DNA from: Chloroflexota bacterium
GTDB taxonomy: Bacteria > Chloroflexota > Dehalococcoidia > UBA2979
Reading direction: 5' to 3'
Assembly: GCA_027592975.1 (NCBI GenBank)
Contig: JAQCJS010000007.1
Coordinates: 1-13,448 of the forward strand
DNA: 13,448 bases
In this document: in pieces, positions 1 through 6,667 of the stretch
How the letters are laid out: each line of letters begins with the position of its first letter
How positions within the stretch are numbered: position 1 is the stretch's first letter
Notes under the pieces: generated by a model
Databases searched by the model: none
The model's input: the letters and a program-made list of their open reading frames with translations, nothing else
Told to the model about the DNA's origin: nothing
Position numbers and translations under genes: made by a program

Positions 1-1
1 G

Positions 2-268
2 CTCCTGCTGTCCTTCACCGGCTACCTGCTGCCGTGGGACCAGCTGGCGCTGTGGGCCATCACGGTCGGCACGAACATGGTCGGGTCGGCCCCGCTGCTG
101 GGCGAGCCGAACCGCTTCGTGCTGGTGGGTGGCTTCCAGGTGGGCCAGAACGCGCTCATCCGCTTCTACACGCTGCACGTCATCGGCCTGCCGCTGATGG
201 CGGCGGTGTTCATGACCGTCCACTTCTGGCGCATCCGCCGTGACGGCGGACTCGCGAAGCCGCTGTAG
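2..268 (+). CDS. petB: Cytochrome b6-like subunit of a bc/b6f-type complex, C-terminal part (5' truncated)
   Basis: This is the C-terminal 88 residues of a cytochrome b N-domain protein; the gene starts before the window. It would bind two b haems and form part of the quinol oxidation site in the cytoplasmic membrane. The reading shows [17 protein letters not shown], a strongly conserved cytochrome b block. Two histidines follow in one helix (TLH...TVHFW), with 14 residues between them. That spacing is typical of b6; mitochondrial-type cytochrome b has 13. The protein ends soon after this helix ([10 protein letters not shown]), so the remaining helices are in the next gene, as in split b6/subunit IV systems. 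The stop is 17 nt before the next start, which implies one operon. The symbol petB is used by analogy; qcrB would be equally defensible. Confidence 0.93.
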   Translation, partial: LLLSFTGYLLPWDQLALWAITVGTNMVGSAPLLGEPNRFVLVGGFQVGQNALIRFYTLHVIGLPLMAAVFMTVHFWRIRRDGGLAKPL

Positions 269-285
269 GCCGGGAGGGGGACGAG

Positions 286-1143
286 ATGACGACTGCGAAT
301 CCCGCCGAAGCACAGTCCGCGGCCGTCCGCGGGCGCGCCCGCCGGCAGGGCGTAAATGAGCTGCTGGTCTGGCCTGACCTCGTCTTCATCGAGTTCATCT
401 CGGCGGTCGTCTTCACGGTCCTGCTGGTGGGCCTGTCGGTGATGGTGGACGCGATCCTGCTGGACCGCGCGAACCCCGCCGTGACGCCGAACCCGTCCAA
501 GGCGCCGTGGTACTTCCTGAACCTGCAGGAGTTGCTGCTGCACATGCACCCGGCGCTCGCGGGCGTGGTGGTGCCGACGGTCGCGCTGGTCGCGCTGGGG
601 GCGATCCCGTACTGGGACAACGACAACGAGGGCCAGGGTGAGTGGCTCTCCGGGCCGCGGCACTGGCTCAACCTGTGGGTTGGAACCGTCGTCGGCACGG
701 TCGGCACCATGCTGCTGATCTTCTTCGATGACGGCGTGCACGCGAAGATCTGGGAGAGCGTGACCGGGACCGAGTTCCCGATCTCGTGGCTCGTGAACAT
801 GCGTGAGTTCCAGGCGAACTTCCCGTTCCCGGAATGGTCGAAGTCGATCCCGCTGGGTGGACTGCTGCGCGCCGATCTGCTGGGTGGGCCCGCGATCGAC
901 TTCAACATCAACGTCCCGGCCGTGCTGGTGGAGCAGATCATCCCGGTGACGACGATGGTCGGCCTGCCGATCCTGCTGTCGCTGGTCGCGCACCGCCGAG
1001 GCATCGCGCAGACTCGACGCGATCACATGGTGCTGCAGTTCTCCGGTTTCATCGCCGTGTTCGTCACGCTCACGATCGTGGGCACGTACTTCCGTGGCGA
1101 GGGTCTGGAACTCGGCCCGTACACGATCTACGCGCACCCGTAG
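286..1143 (+). CDS. petD: Cytochrome b C-terminal domain / subunit IV-like protein, long form
   Basis: This 285-residue membrane protein supplies the C-terminal half of cytochrome b and so completes the quinol-oxidation pocket. The ATG follows a GGGAGGGGG ribosome site at 271-279. Hydrophobic helices lie near residues 32-54, 89-107 and 126-147, as in subunit IV. The Qo-site motif, usually PEWY or PDWY, reads APWY here (residues 73-76, followed by FLNLQELL), so the acidic residue is replaced by proline. Cyanobacterial subunit IV is about 160 residues. This protein has about 125 more, including two further hydrophobic segments near 208-228 and 246-266, and ends in an aromatic tail. No haem CxxCH is present, so this is not the fused cytochrome c form known from Bacillus. 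The family call is secure; the function of the extension is unknown. Confidence 0.9.
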   Translation: MTTANPAEAQSAAVRGRARRQGVNELLVWPDLVFIEFISAVVFTVLLVGLSVMVDAILLDRANPAVTPNPSKAPWYFLNLQELLLHMHPALAGVVVPTVALVALGAIPYWDNDNEGQGEWLSGPRHWLNLWVGTVVGTVGTMLLIFFDDGVHAKIWESVTGTEFPISWLVNMREFQANFPFPEWSKSIPLGGLLRADLLGGPAIDFNINVPAVLVEQIIPVTTMVGLPILLSLVAHRRGIAQTRRDHMVLQFSGFIAVFVTLTIVGTYFRGEGLELGPYTIYAHP

Positions 1144-1165
1144 CGCGAACCGAGGAGTTGTGGTG

Positions 1166-1828
1166 GTGACGAACGAGACCGAGACGGAGACGACCTCCCC
1201 CCCGCCCGCGCCCACGGATGCGTGGCGTGCGGCGCTGTCTTCCCGCAAGACGGAGGTCGCGAACCCGGGCACCGTCCCGGCGGCCGCTGTCTCCGCCGTG
1301 GACGCGGACGTCTCCCGTCGCACGTTCATCCGCGCCTCGTTCTGGGGCGGGCTCAGCATGACGCTGCTGGGTAGCGTCGGGATGCTGCTGGACTTCCTCT
1401 ACCCGCGCAACGTGCGGGGCTTCGGTGGCCCGGTGCCGGCCGGGAACGTGAAGGACGTCGTCAAGGGCGGCGACCCGAAGCAGTTCTCTGAGGGTCAGTT
1501 CTGGCTGGCGAACCTGGACCCGGCCGAGAGCCGGCCGGGCGGATCCGGCGGCGCGGAAGGGCTGATGGCCCTCTGGCGGAAGTGCCCCCACCTGGGCTGC
1601 ACCGTTCCCTGGATTTCCGGGTTCAACTACGAGGGCGACGCGGGCTGGTTCCGGTGCCCGTGCCACGGATCCACCTTCACGAAGGCGGGCGTGCGGGTCT
1701 TCGGTCCCGCGCCGCGCTCCATGGACACCATGGCGATCGAGATCGACGGTGCCGGCAACATCACGGTGCAGACGGGTTCGATCACCCCGGGCAGTGCGGA
1801 CAACCCCGAGCGGGCCACCAAGATCTAG
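1166..1828 (+). CDS. qcrA: Rieske [2Fe-2S] iron-sulfur subunit
   Basis: This protein accepts an electron from quinol at the Qo site and passes it to cytochrome c. With the GTG at 1166 as start (GAGGAG at 1152-1157, 8 nt away) it has 220 residues. Earlier in-frame starts would overlap the previous gene and lack this ribosome site. Residues 50-55 read SRRTFI, a twin-arginine motif, followed by a membrane segment at about 57-78; this fits the Tat-dependent insertion known for Rieske proteins. The cluster motifs are CPHLGC (140-145) and CPCHGS (164-169). The expected ligands are C140, H142, C164 and H167, with C145 and C166 forming the disulfide. The N-terminal 48 residues are Thr/Pro/Ala-rich and probably disordered. 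The neighbours on both sides belong to the same complex. Confidence 0.95.
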   Translation: MTNETETETTSPPPAPTDAWRAALSSRKTEVANPGTVPAAAVSAVDADVSRRTFIRASFWGGLSMTLLGSVGMLLDFLYPRNVRGFGGPVPAGNVKDVVKGGDPKQFSEGQFWLANLDPAESRPGGSGGAEGLMALWRKCPHLGCTVPWISGFNYEGDAGWFRCPCHGSTFTKAGVRVFGPAPRSMDTMAIEIDGAGNITVQTGSITPGSADNPERATKI

Positions 1829-1878
1829 TCGCTCGCGGCGAGCGGCGTGAATGCTGAGACTGGCGGAGTGACAGGCGC

Positions 1879-2826
1879 ATGAACACGACCAAGCAGGTCA
1901 ACGTCATGATCGGGTTGCTGTTCATGTCGTTCGTCGTGTTCGGCGCGTACTTCGCGACCGAGCCGGCCCGGCAGGCGGACGCGCGCAGCGTGCAGGCAGA
2001 GTTGATGGCGCGGCGCGGCGCGGAAATCTTCGTTGCCAACTGCCGCTCCTGCCACGGCCTGACAGGCAAGGGCCCGGACGAGGGGGGCTTCGCCCCGGCG
2101 CTCAACACCGTCGCGTTCCTTGTGCTGGATGAAGGCAACGCGCTGGGCCTGCCGCCGACCCCCGCCGGCGAGGCGCGCAGCATCCACGATTTCCTGTTCA
2201 ACACACTCGCCTGCGGCCGTTCCAACACCGCCATGCCGGTGTGGTCGGAACGCTACGGCGGGCCGCTGTCGGACACGCAGATCAACTACCTGGTGACCAT
2301 GATGACCCAGGGGCGCTGGGACCTGGTGGAGAAGCTCGGCAAGGATGCCGACGAGCACCAGGATCCGCCGGCGAAGCCGGAGGACATCCTGGTCCAGGAT
2401 CCGAGCACGCTGACGGTCACCAGCCGCAACTGCGGTCAGTACGGAGGCTCGGTCATCGAGTTCCGCGAGCGCAACCCGTTGGTGGCCGGTGGCGGCGCCC
2501 CTGCGGGCGGCACGGGTGGCGGGGCGACCGACCCGATCTCGCTCGGCAAGACGGCGGCCACGGCGAACGGCTGCGTGGCCTGCCACACGATCGACGGCAA
2601 GGCGAGCGTCGGCCCCACGTGGAAGGGCATCGCCGGCGCGAGCCGCCCGCTGGTGAGCGGCGGCCCCGTGACCGCAGACGACGCCTACCTAAAGGAGTCG
2701 ATCACGAACCCGAACGCGAAGGTCGTGCAGGGGTTCGCGCCGAACCTGATGCCGGCAACGTACGGCCAGGCGCTCAAGCCGGAGCAGATCGACCAGATCG
2801 TCGAGTACATCAAGTCGCTCAAGTAG
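1879..2826 (+). CDS. Membrane-anchored dihaem cytochrome c of the bc complex
   Basis: This is a 315-residue protein with an N-terminal membrane anchor (about residues 8-26) and two class I cytochrome c domains outside the membrane. Haem attachment sites are CRSCH (55-59) and CVACH (232-236). Likely axial methionines are M119 (in AMPVWS) and M291 (in NLMPAT). Two extra cysteines, C112 and C185, lie between the domains and could form a disulfide. A Gly/Ala-rich linker precedes the second domain. It sits last in the cytochrome b-Rieske operon, with GGAG at 1865-1868 before the ATG. It most likely takes the electron from the Rieske protein, playing the part of cytochrome c1 or of the dihaem QcrC of Actinobacteria. 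No close family name can be assigned from sequence alone. Confidence 0.92.
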   Translation: MNTTKQVNVMIGLLFMSFVVFGAYFATEPARQADARSVQAELMARRGAEIFVANCRSCHGLTGKGPDEGGFAPALNTVAFLVLDEGNALGLPPTPAGEARSIHDFLFNTLACGRSNTAMPVWSERYGGPLSDTQINYLVTMMTQGRWDLVEKLGKDADEHQDPPAKPEDILVQDPSTLTVTSRNCGQYGGSVIEFRERNPLVAGGGAPAGGTGGGATDPISLGKTAATANGCVACHTIDGKASVGPTWKGIAGASRPLVSGGPVTADDAYLKESITNPNAKVVQGFAPNLMPATYGQALKPEQIDQIVEYIKSLK

Positions 2827-2838
2827 ACGTGAGCTGAC

Positions 2839-2880
2839 GGCCCCTCGGACGCCGGACATGGCGTGCCGGGCGGCCTTGTG
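2839..2880 (+). terminator. Possible terminator hairpin after the bc operon
   Basis: Imperfect nested inverted repeats follow the dihaem cytochrome c stop: GGCC (2839-2842) with GGCC (2872-2875), enclosing ACGCC (2849-2853) and GGCGT (2860-2864), then TTGTG. The stem has interior mismatches and the T tract is short, so termination is plausible but not firm. Confidence 0.3.
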
Positions 2881-2938
2881 ATCACCATCGCCACCGTCCG
2901 CGGGGAGACTCGGAGCGGTGCATGAGGAGGAGACGGAA

Positions 2939-3058
2939 ATGCCAGCAGTCACCGGGAAGCGCTACCGCTGCCCCAGTTGTGGTGCCGAGTTCATCGTCAC
3001 GCGTGGGTCCGACGACGCCGAGTTGCGTTGTGGCGATACCCCGCTCGAGCAGATGTAA
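2939..3058 (+). CDS. Desulforedoxin-like miniprotein (39 aa) with three cysteines
   Basis: This is a very short gene with a strong ribosome site (GGAGGAG, 2926-2932) 6 nt before the ATG. The product has CPSCG at residues 11-15 and a single Cys-Gly at 31-32. The layout GKRYRC..CG...LRCG resembles desulforedoxin and the N-terminal domain of desulfoferrodoxin, where C-x2-C and a later C-C pair hold one iron. One cysteine of the terminal pair is absent here, so the site would have three cysteine ligands unless another residue or a partner subunit supplies the fourth. It could instead be a plain zinc ribbon. The next gene starts 11 nt later and shares the GKRY start and overall length, so the two look like tandem paralogues. 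The coding call rests on the ribosome site, the motif and the paralogy. Confidence 0.75.
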   Translation: MPAVTGKRYRCPSCGAEFIVTRGSDDAELRCGDTPLEQM

Positions 3059-3069
3059 GGGGTCTGAAG

Positions 3070-3213
3070 ATGGCTGTTGCACTGGGTAAGCGCTACAAGG
3101 ACGAGACGACCGGTGTCGAGGTGCTCTGCATCAAGCCTGGCGACTGCGCCCTGAACATCAACGGCCGCGGCATGGAAGAGCTCCAGCCGAAGGTGCTCCC
3201 CTCCGCCGACTAG
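3070..3213 (+). CDS. Desulforedoxin-like paralogue (47 aa) lacking the metal-binding cysteines
   Basis: The ATG at 3070 has AAGGGG (3057-3062) 7 nt upstream, partly overlapping the previous stop codon. The product begins MAVALGKRYKDETTGVEVL and ends ELQPKVLPSAD. It aligns without gaps to the preceding protein across GKRY, with further matches at G, E, D, A and G. The C-x2-C positions are D and T, and the later cysteine position is N. Its two cysteines (in VLCI and GDCA) lie elsewhere. From memory, family members with intact C-x2-C and C-C pairs also have an ELQQPKPLPSSD-like tail, so this looks like a family member whose metal site was lost while the fold signature stayed. An upstream GTG in the same frame (2977) would overlap the previous gene and is unlikely. 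Confidence 0.78.
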   Translation: MAVALGKRYKDETTGVEVLCIKPGDCALNINGRGMEELQPKVLPSAD

Positions 3214-3235
3214 GCGCGGGACGGGCGGTTCGAGA

Positions 3236-3260
3236 CGGCGCGGCCCTGCCGCGCCGCTTT
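3236..3260 (+). terminator. Rho-independent terminator after the miniprotein pair
   Basis: A perfect 9-bp stem, CGGCGCGGC (3236-3244) with GCCGCGCCG (3248-3256), has a 3-nt loop and is followed by CTTTCGTCT. It lies 22 nt after the miniprotein stop codon. Confidence 0.65.
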
Positions 3261-3302
3261 CGTCTGCGGATCGGTGGCGAAGGGCGCCTGGAGCGTCCCT
3301 CG

Positions 3303-3332
3303 TTGACCGCGGCGTATCGCGCCGCATACGAT
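3303..3332 (+). promoter_or_regulatory. Sigma-70-type promoter for rpsU
   Basis: The -35 element TTGACC (3303-3308) is separated by 18 bp from TACGAT (3327-3332). It lies between a terminator and rpsU, about 110 nt upstream of the rpsU start, and is the best promoter match in this gap. Confidence 0.55.
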
Positions 3333-3440
3333 TCAAGGTGCGCTTCTCCCGGACGGGGTTGGGCGCGAGCGAAGTCAGGCATCCCGGAGCGCGACGCACC
3401 CCAGCGGCTGGGGAAGGCGCGACCGGCGGGGGTGGTACGA

Positions 3441-3650
3441 GTGTCCGAAATCTACGTCGGTGATTCCGAGTCCCTTGAGGCTGCGCTCCGCCGCTTCAAC
3501 AAGCGCGTGCAGGCGGACGGCATCCTTACGGACGCCCGGCGGCACGAGTACTACGAGAAGCCGTCCGAGCGACGCAAGAAGAAGGAAGCCGCGCGCCGCC
3601 GCAAGCTGCGCAAGGCGGTGATGCGCCAGAAGACGCGCCGGGACTACTAG
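3441..3650 (+). CDS. rpsU: 30S ribosomal protein S21
   Basis: This is a 69-residue basic protein of the small ribosomal subunit. It begins VSEIYVGDSESLEAALRRFN, the usual S21 start region, continues with EYYEKPSERRKKKEAARRRK and ends in a lysine/arginine-rich tail, at normal family length. The GTG at 3441 is chosen because it matches the family N-terminus and has a G-rich ribosome site (GGCGGGGGTGG, about 3425-3434) just upstream. The longer in-frame reading from 3303 would begin inside the likely promoter. It has its own promoter and a strong terminator, so it is probably transcribed on its own, with some read-through into yqeY. Confidence 0.95.
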   Translation: MSEIYVGDSESLEAALRRFNKRVQADGILTDARRHEYYEKPSERRKKKEAARRRKLRKAVMRQKTRRDY

Positions 3651-3662
3651 TCACAAGCGAAC

Positions 3663-3691
3663 GAACCCCGGCGCAGCCGGGGTTCATGCTT
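3663..3691 (+). terminator. Rho-independent terminator after rpsU
   Basis: A perfect 10-bp stem, GAACCCCGGC (3663-3672) with GCCGGGGTTC (3676-3685), has a GCA loop and a short ATGCTTT tail. It begins 13 nt after the rpsU stop. Confidence 0.8.
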
Positions 3692-3713
3692 TCCGCCGCG
3701 GCGCGTCCCGCCC

Positions 3714-3741
3714 GGATGGCGCCCATTCGCCACCGCCATCC
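3714..3741 (+). other. Inverted repeat in the yqeY leader
   Basis: GGATGGCG (3714-3721) and CGCCATCC (3734-3741) form an 8-bp stem with a 12-nt loop, ending 6 nt before the GAGGAG ribosome site of yqeY. It could be a control hairpin or a protein site; nothing more can be said from sequence. Confidence 0.5.
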
Positions 3742-3760
3742 ATCATCGAGGAGTCACCGC

Positions 3761-4210
3761 GTGGCCATTGCCGACACGATCCGGATCGAGATGACCACCG
3801 CGTGGAAGGCCGGCAACAACCAGCGGCGCGACGCGCTGCGCCTGCTGATCGCCGCCCTGGAGTACGCCCGCATCGACCTGGGCCGCCCGCTCACGGACGA
3901 GGACACGACGAAGGTGCTGCAGAAGGAAGCGAAGCAGCGCCGTGACTCGATCACGGAGTTCTCCGCCGCCGCTCGCATGGACCTGGTCGCCAAGGAGCAG
4001 GGCGAGCTGGACGCGATCGTGGAGTTCCTGCCGCAGCAGATGTCCGAGGACGAGCTGCGTACGATCGTCCGCGAGGTGATCGATGAGGCGGGCGCGACGA
4101 CCGCCGCCGACATCGGCAAGGTGATGCGTCCGCTCATGGCGCGCATCGCCGGCCGGGCCGACGGCGGCGCGGCGAACGCGATCGCGCGGGAGATCCTCGG
4201 CGGGTCGTAA
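3761..4210 (+). CDS. yqeY: YqeY / GatB-like domain protein
   Basis: This 149-residue protein has the normal YqeY length. YqeY resembles the C-terminal helical tail domain of GatB (the tRNA-dependent amidotransferase B subunit), but its cellular role is not settled. Family landmarks include an N-terminal helix with MTTAWKAGNNQRRDALRLL, then EAKQRRDSITEF, the block ELDAIVEFLPQQMSEDEL, and DIGKVMRPLMARIAGRADG near the C-terminus. The GTG at 3761 is preceded by GAGGAG (3748-3753) with 7 nt spacing and gives the family-typical N-terminus; the longer reading from 3686 does not. The rpsU-yqeY order is widely conserved in Gram-positive and related genomes. pgpH follows after 26 nt, probably in the same transcript. 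Confidence 0.93.
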   Translation: MAIADTIRIEMTTAWKAGNNQRRDALRLLIAALEYARIDLGRPLTDEDTTKVLQKEAKQRRDSITEFSAAARMDLVAKEQGELDAIVEFLPQQMSEDELRTIVREVIDEAGATTAADIGKVMRPLMARIAGRADGGAANAIAREILGGS

Positions 4211-4236
4211 CCGCCGCAGGCGACGGGAGTCCGCCC

Positions 4237-6537
4237 ATGAGTCGCCGACCGGAACCCGCCCGACTTGTGACCGCCAGCCGAGGCCGCGCGCTGGGCTTCG
4301 CCGTGCTGCTCACGCTCGGCATGATGGCCGCGCTCTTTCCGTGGTTCCCCGGCGGCAACCGCCTGGCCGAAGGCCGCCAGGTGGAGCGCTCGATCACCGC
4401 CCCGCGCGACGTGGAGTACGAGTCCCCTGTCCGCACCGCGGACGTGCGCCGCCAGGCGGCGGAGGCCGTCCCCGACGTGCTGGTGCTGGATCCCGCAGTC
4501 CGCGACCGCCAGCTGGCGCAGCTCAACCGCGTGGCGACGGGGATCGAGGCGGAACGGCGCAACACCACCCAGTCCGCCTCCGCACGCGAGACCGCGATCC
4601 GCGCGATCCCCGGTGCGGACCTCTCAGCCGTCGCTGCGCGCACGCTGATCGCCGCGTCGGAGGAGCGCTTCCAGCTGATCACGGATCAGGCCGCGAACGC
4701 CCTGGGACGGACGCTGACGGGCACCGTCGGCATGAGCGACCTGGACGCCGCGCGGGCCCGGTCGCGCACGTTCCTGAGTCCGCAACTGGGTGCCGAGGAG
4801 GCGGCGGCGGCGATGGATCTGCTGTCCCCGCACATCGCGCCCACACAGGTGGCCGACGCCGCGCGCACGGAGGCGCTTCGCCGAGACGCCGCCGCGAACA
4901 CCCCGCCGGTCACGGTGAAGATCACGGAGGGGCAGGTTGTCGTCCCGGAGCGCACGGCGCTCAGCGCCGCGCAGATCGAGGCGCTCACGCAGCTCGGCAT
5001 CCGCGACGGCGGCCTGGAGTGGCCGACGCTGGCGGCGACCGCGCTGTTCGCCCTGCTGGCGGGGGGCGCGCTGCCGTCCTACCTGGCGGTGCAGCGCCAC
5101 GCGATCCTGGGGAGCACGCGGCGGATGGTGGTCCTTGCGGCGCTGCTGCTGGTGCCCGCGGCGCTGCTCAAGTTCGGGTTGCCGATGGTGCTGCCGGACC
5201 TCCAGCGTCACTTCATCGCCTACGCGATCCCGATCGCCGCGGCACCCATCCTTGCCGTCGTGCTGCTGGATGTCGGCGTCGCCGTGGTGCTCTCCATGCT
5301 GCTGGCAGGGACGGCGGGGTTCGTGTCCGTGTACGTCCCCGGCTTCGGCGCGGCGGGCGACGTGGCGCAGATCGAGACGGCGCGGCTCATGCTGGCGGTA
5401 GGTGTGGGCTCCGTGGCCGGTGTGCTGGTGGCGGGGCGTGCGGAGCGCCTGCAGACCTACGCGCTGGCGGGCGCGTTGTCCGCAGGGGCGGCGGGCGTTG
5501 CGCTCGTCTCGCTCGTGTTCCTGGATCCGGACGTACGGCGCGATGATGCACGATGGGTGGCCGGCATGATCGCCGCGAACGCGGTGGGGACGGCGGTGGT
5601 CTCCGTCGCCGTGTTCCACCTGGTGCGGCGGCGGCTGGGCATCCTGACGCGCGTGGATCTGATGGAGCTGGCCCAGCTCAACCACCCGCTGCTGCGCCGG
5701 CTGCAGGACGAGGCGCCCGGGACGTTCCAGCACTCGATCCTGGTCGGCAATCTTGCGGAGCGCGCGGCGGATCGCATCGGCGCGGACGCGCTGCTCGTGC
5801 GCGTGGGCGCGTACTACCACGACATTGGCAAGCTGATCGCGCCGCCGTTCTTCGTGGAGAACCTCGGCGAGGAGCGGAGCCCGCATGACACGCTGGATCC
5901 GCTCCAGAGCACGCGCGTGCTGCACCAGCACGTGACCGCCGGCGTGGAGCTGGCCCGCCGCGAGCGGCTGCCGGAGCGGCTGATCCGCTTCATCCCGGAG
6001 CACCACGGCACGCGGTTGGCCGCGTTCTTCTACCGGCGCGCGGCAGAGGCGAACCCGGACGTCTCCGCTGACATCTTCCGCTACCCCGGGCCGAAGCCGC
6101 AGTCGCGCGAGACCGCGCTGGTCATGCTGGCGGATGCCTCGGAGGCGGCGGTGCGCGCGGCGAGCGACCGCAGCGCGGAGCGCATCCGCGCGATCGTGGA
6201 AGAGGTGATCCGCGAGCGCCTCGAGGAGGGCGAGTTCGACGAGTGCGATCTCACAATGCGCGACCTGCGCACCGTGGCGGACTCGTACGTCGGCACGCTG
6301 TCCGCGGTGTACCACCCGCGCGTGGAGTACCCGGAGCCGACGCGCCGCGAGTTGGCTACGCGGGGCGGACGTCCGGTCGCGCGCCCCGCCCCGCCCCGCC
6401 CCTCGTCGCCGCGTGGCAGCGTGATCGTGCAGCCGGGCGAGGAGGACGAGCTGATCTCGCCATCGCTCCGCCGCCGCGCCGCTCCCGCGCCTCGTCCCGA
6501 GGCCGACCGTCCCGTGATCGGCGAGGACGACGCGTAG
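4237..6537 (+). CDS. pgpH: PgpH/YqfF-type seven-helix HD phosphodiesterase (probable c-di-AMP phosphodiesterase)
   Basis: This 766-residue membrane protein of the 7TMR-HDED class is known in Firmicutes to hydrolyse the second messenger c-di-AMP. In order: a membrane segment near residues 14-35; an extracytoplasmic domain to about 260; several hydrophobic helices at about 265-468; then a cytoplasmic HD domain starting at LNHPLLRRLQDEAPGTFQHS. Metal and catalytic candidates are H499, H528-D529 (YYHDIGKL), H565, H589-H590 (PEHHGT) and D633 (MLADAS), all in the usual order, so the site looks intact. The last 65 residues are Pro/Arg/Glu-rich and probably disordered. GGGAG (4225-4229) precedes the ATG. 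In Firmicutes phoH lies before and ybeY after this gene; neither is present here. Confidence 0.93.
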   Translation: MSRRPEPARLVTASRGRALGFAVLLTLGMMAALFPWFPGGNRLAEGRQVERSITAPRDVEYESPVRTADVRRQAAEAVPDVLVLDPAVRDRQLAQLNRVATGIEAERRNTTQSASARETAIRAIPGADLSAVAARTLIAASEERFQLITDQAANALGRTLTGTVGMSDLDAARARSRTFLSPQLGAEEAAAAMDLLSPHIAPTQVADAARTEALRRDAAANTPPVTVKITEGQVVVPERTALSAAQIEALTQLGIRDGGLEWPTLAATALFALLAGGALPSYLAVQRHAILGSTRRMVVLAALLLVPAALLKFGLPMVLPDLQRHFIAYAIPIAAAPILAVVLLDVGVAVVLSMLLAGTAGFVSVYVPGFGAAGDVAQIETARLMLAVGVGSVAGVLVAGRAERLQTYALAGALSAGAAGVALVSLVFLDPDVRRDDARWVAGMIAANAVGTAVVSVAVFHLVRRRLGILTRVDLMELAQLNHPLLRRLQDEAPGTFQHSILVGNLAERAADRIGADALLVRVGAYYHDIGKLIAPPFFVENLGEERSPHDTLDPLQSTRVLHQHVTAGVELARRERLPERLIRFIPEHHGTRLAAFFYRRAAEANPDVSADIFRYPGPKPQSRETALVMLADASEAAVRAASDRSAERIRAIVEEVIRERLEEGEFDECDLTMRDLRTVADSYVGTLSAVYHPRVEYPEPTRRELATRGGRPVARPAPPRPSSPRGSVIVQPGEEDELISPSLRRRAAPAPRPEADRPVIGEDDA

Positions 6538-6547
6538 CGAGGGGGCC

Positions 6548-6567
6548 GGGGCGGGAGCTCCCTCCCC
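6548..6567 (+). terminator. GC hairpin after pgpH, possible terminator
   Basis: GGGGCGGG (6548-6555) pairs with CCCTCCCC (6560-6567) around AGCT, with one C-T mismatch. No T tract follows, so it may only slow polymerase or stabilise the transcript end. Confidence 0.35.
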
Positions 6568-6614
6568 CGTGCCTCTGCTGCTCCGCTACATGCCGCCGTG
6601 CGTACCGGCGGACG

Positions 6615-6638
6615 CCGGTATACTGGGACTCTCCCCGT
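6615..6638 (+). promoter_or_regulatory. purQ promoter/leader element (shared with purL)
   Basis: A good -10 hexamer, TATACT (6619-6624), lies 43 nt before the purQ ATG. No convincing -35 is seen 16-18 bp upstream. The surrounding 24 nt, CCGGTATACTGGG onward to CCCCGT, recur almost unchanged before purL (8769-8794). The downstream part can fold as a short GGGA/TCCC hairpin. Confidence 0.5.
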
Positions 6639-6667
6639 GCCATCGCCGGTCCCTTGAAGGAGCCACC

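Noticed and set aside
1094..1165. N-terminal extension of the Rieske protein
   Set aside because: It would overlap the preceding gene by 50 nt; the GTG at 1166 has GAGGAG at a good distance.
166..1359. Long minus-strand open frame opposite the subunit IV and Rieske genes
   Set aside because: It is an artefact of high GC: arginine/histidine/glutamine-rich, no ribosome site, and fully opposite well-supported genes.
4624..6315. 563-codon minus-strand open frame opposite pgpH
   Set aside because: Composition is typical of antisense reading in GC-rich DNA, and pgpH on the other strand has intact domains and catalytic residues.
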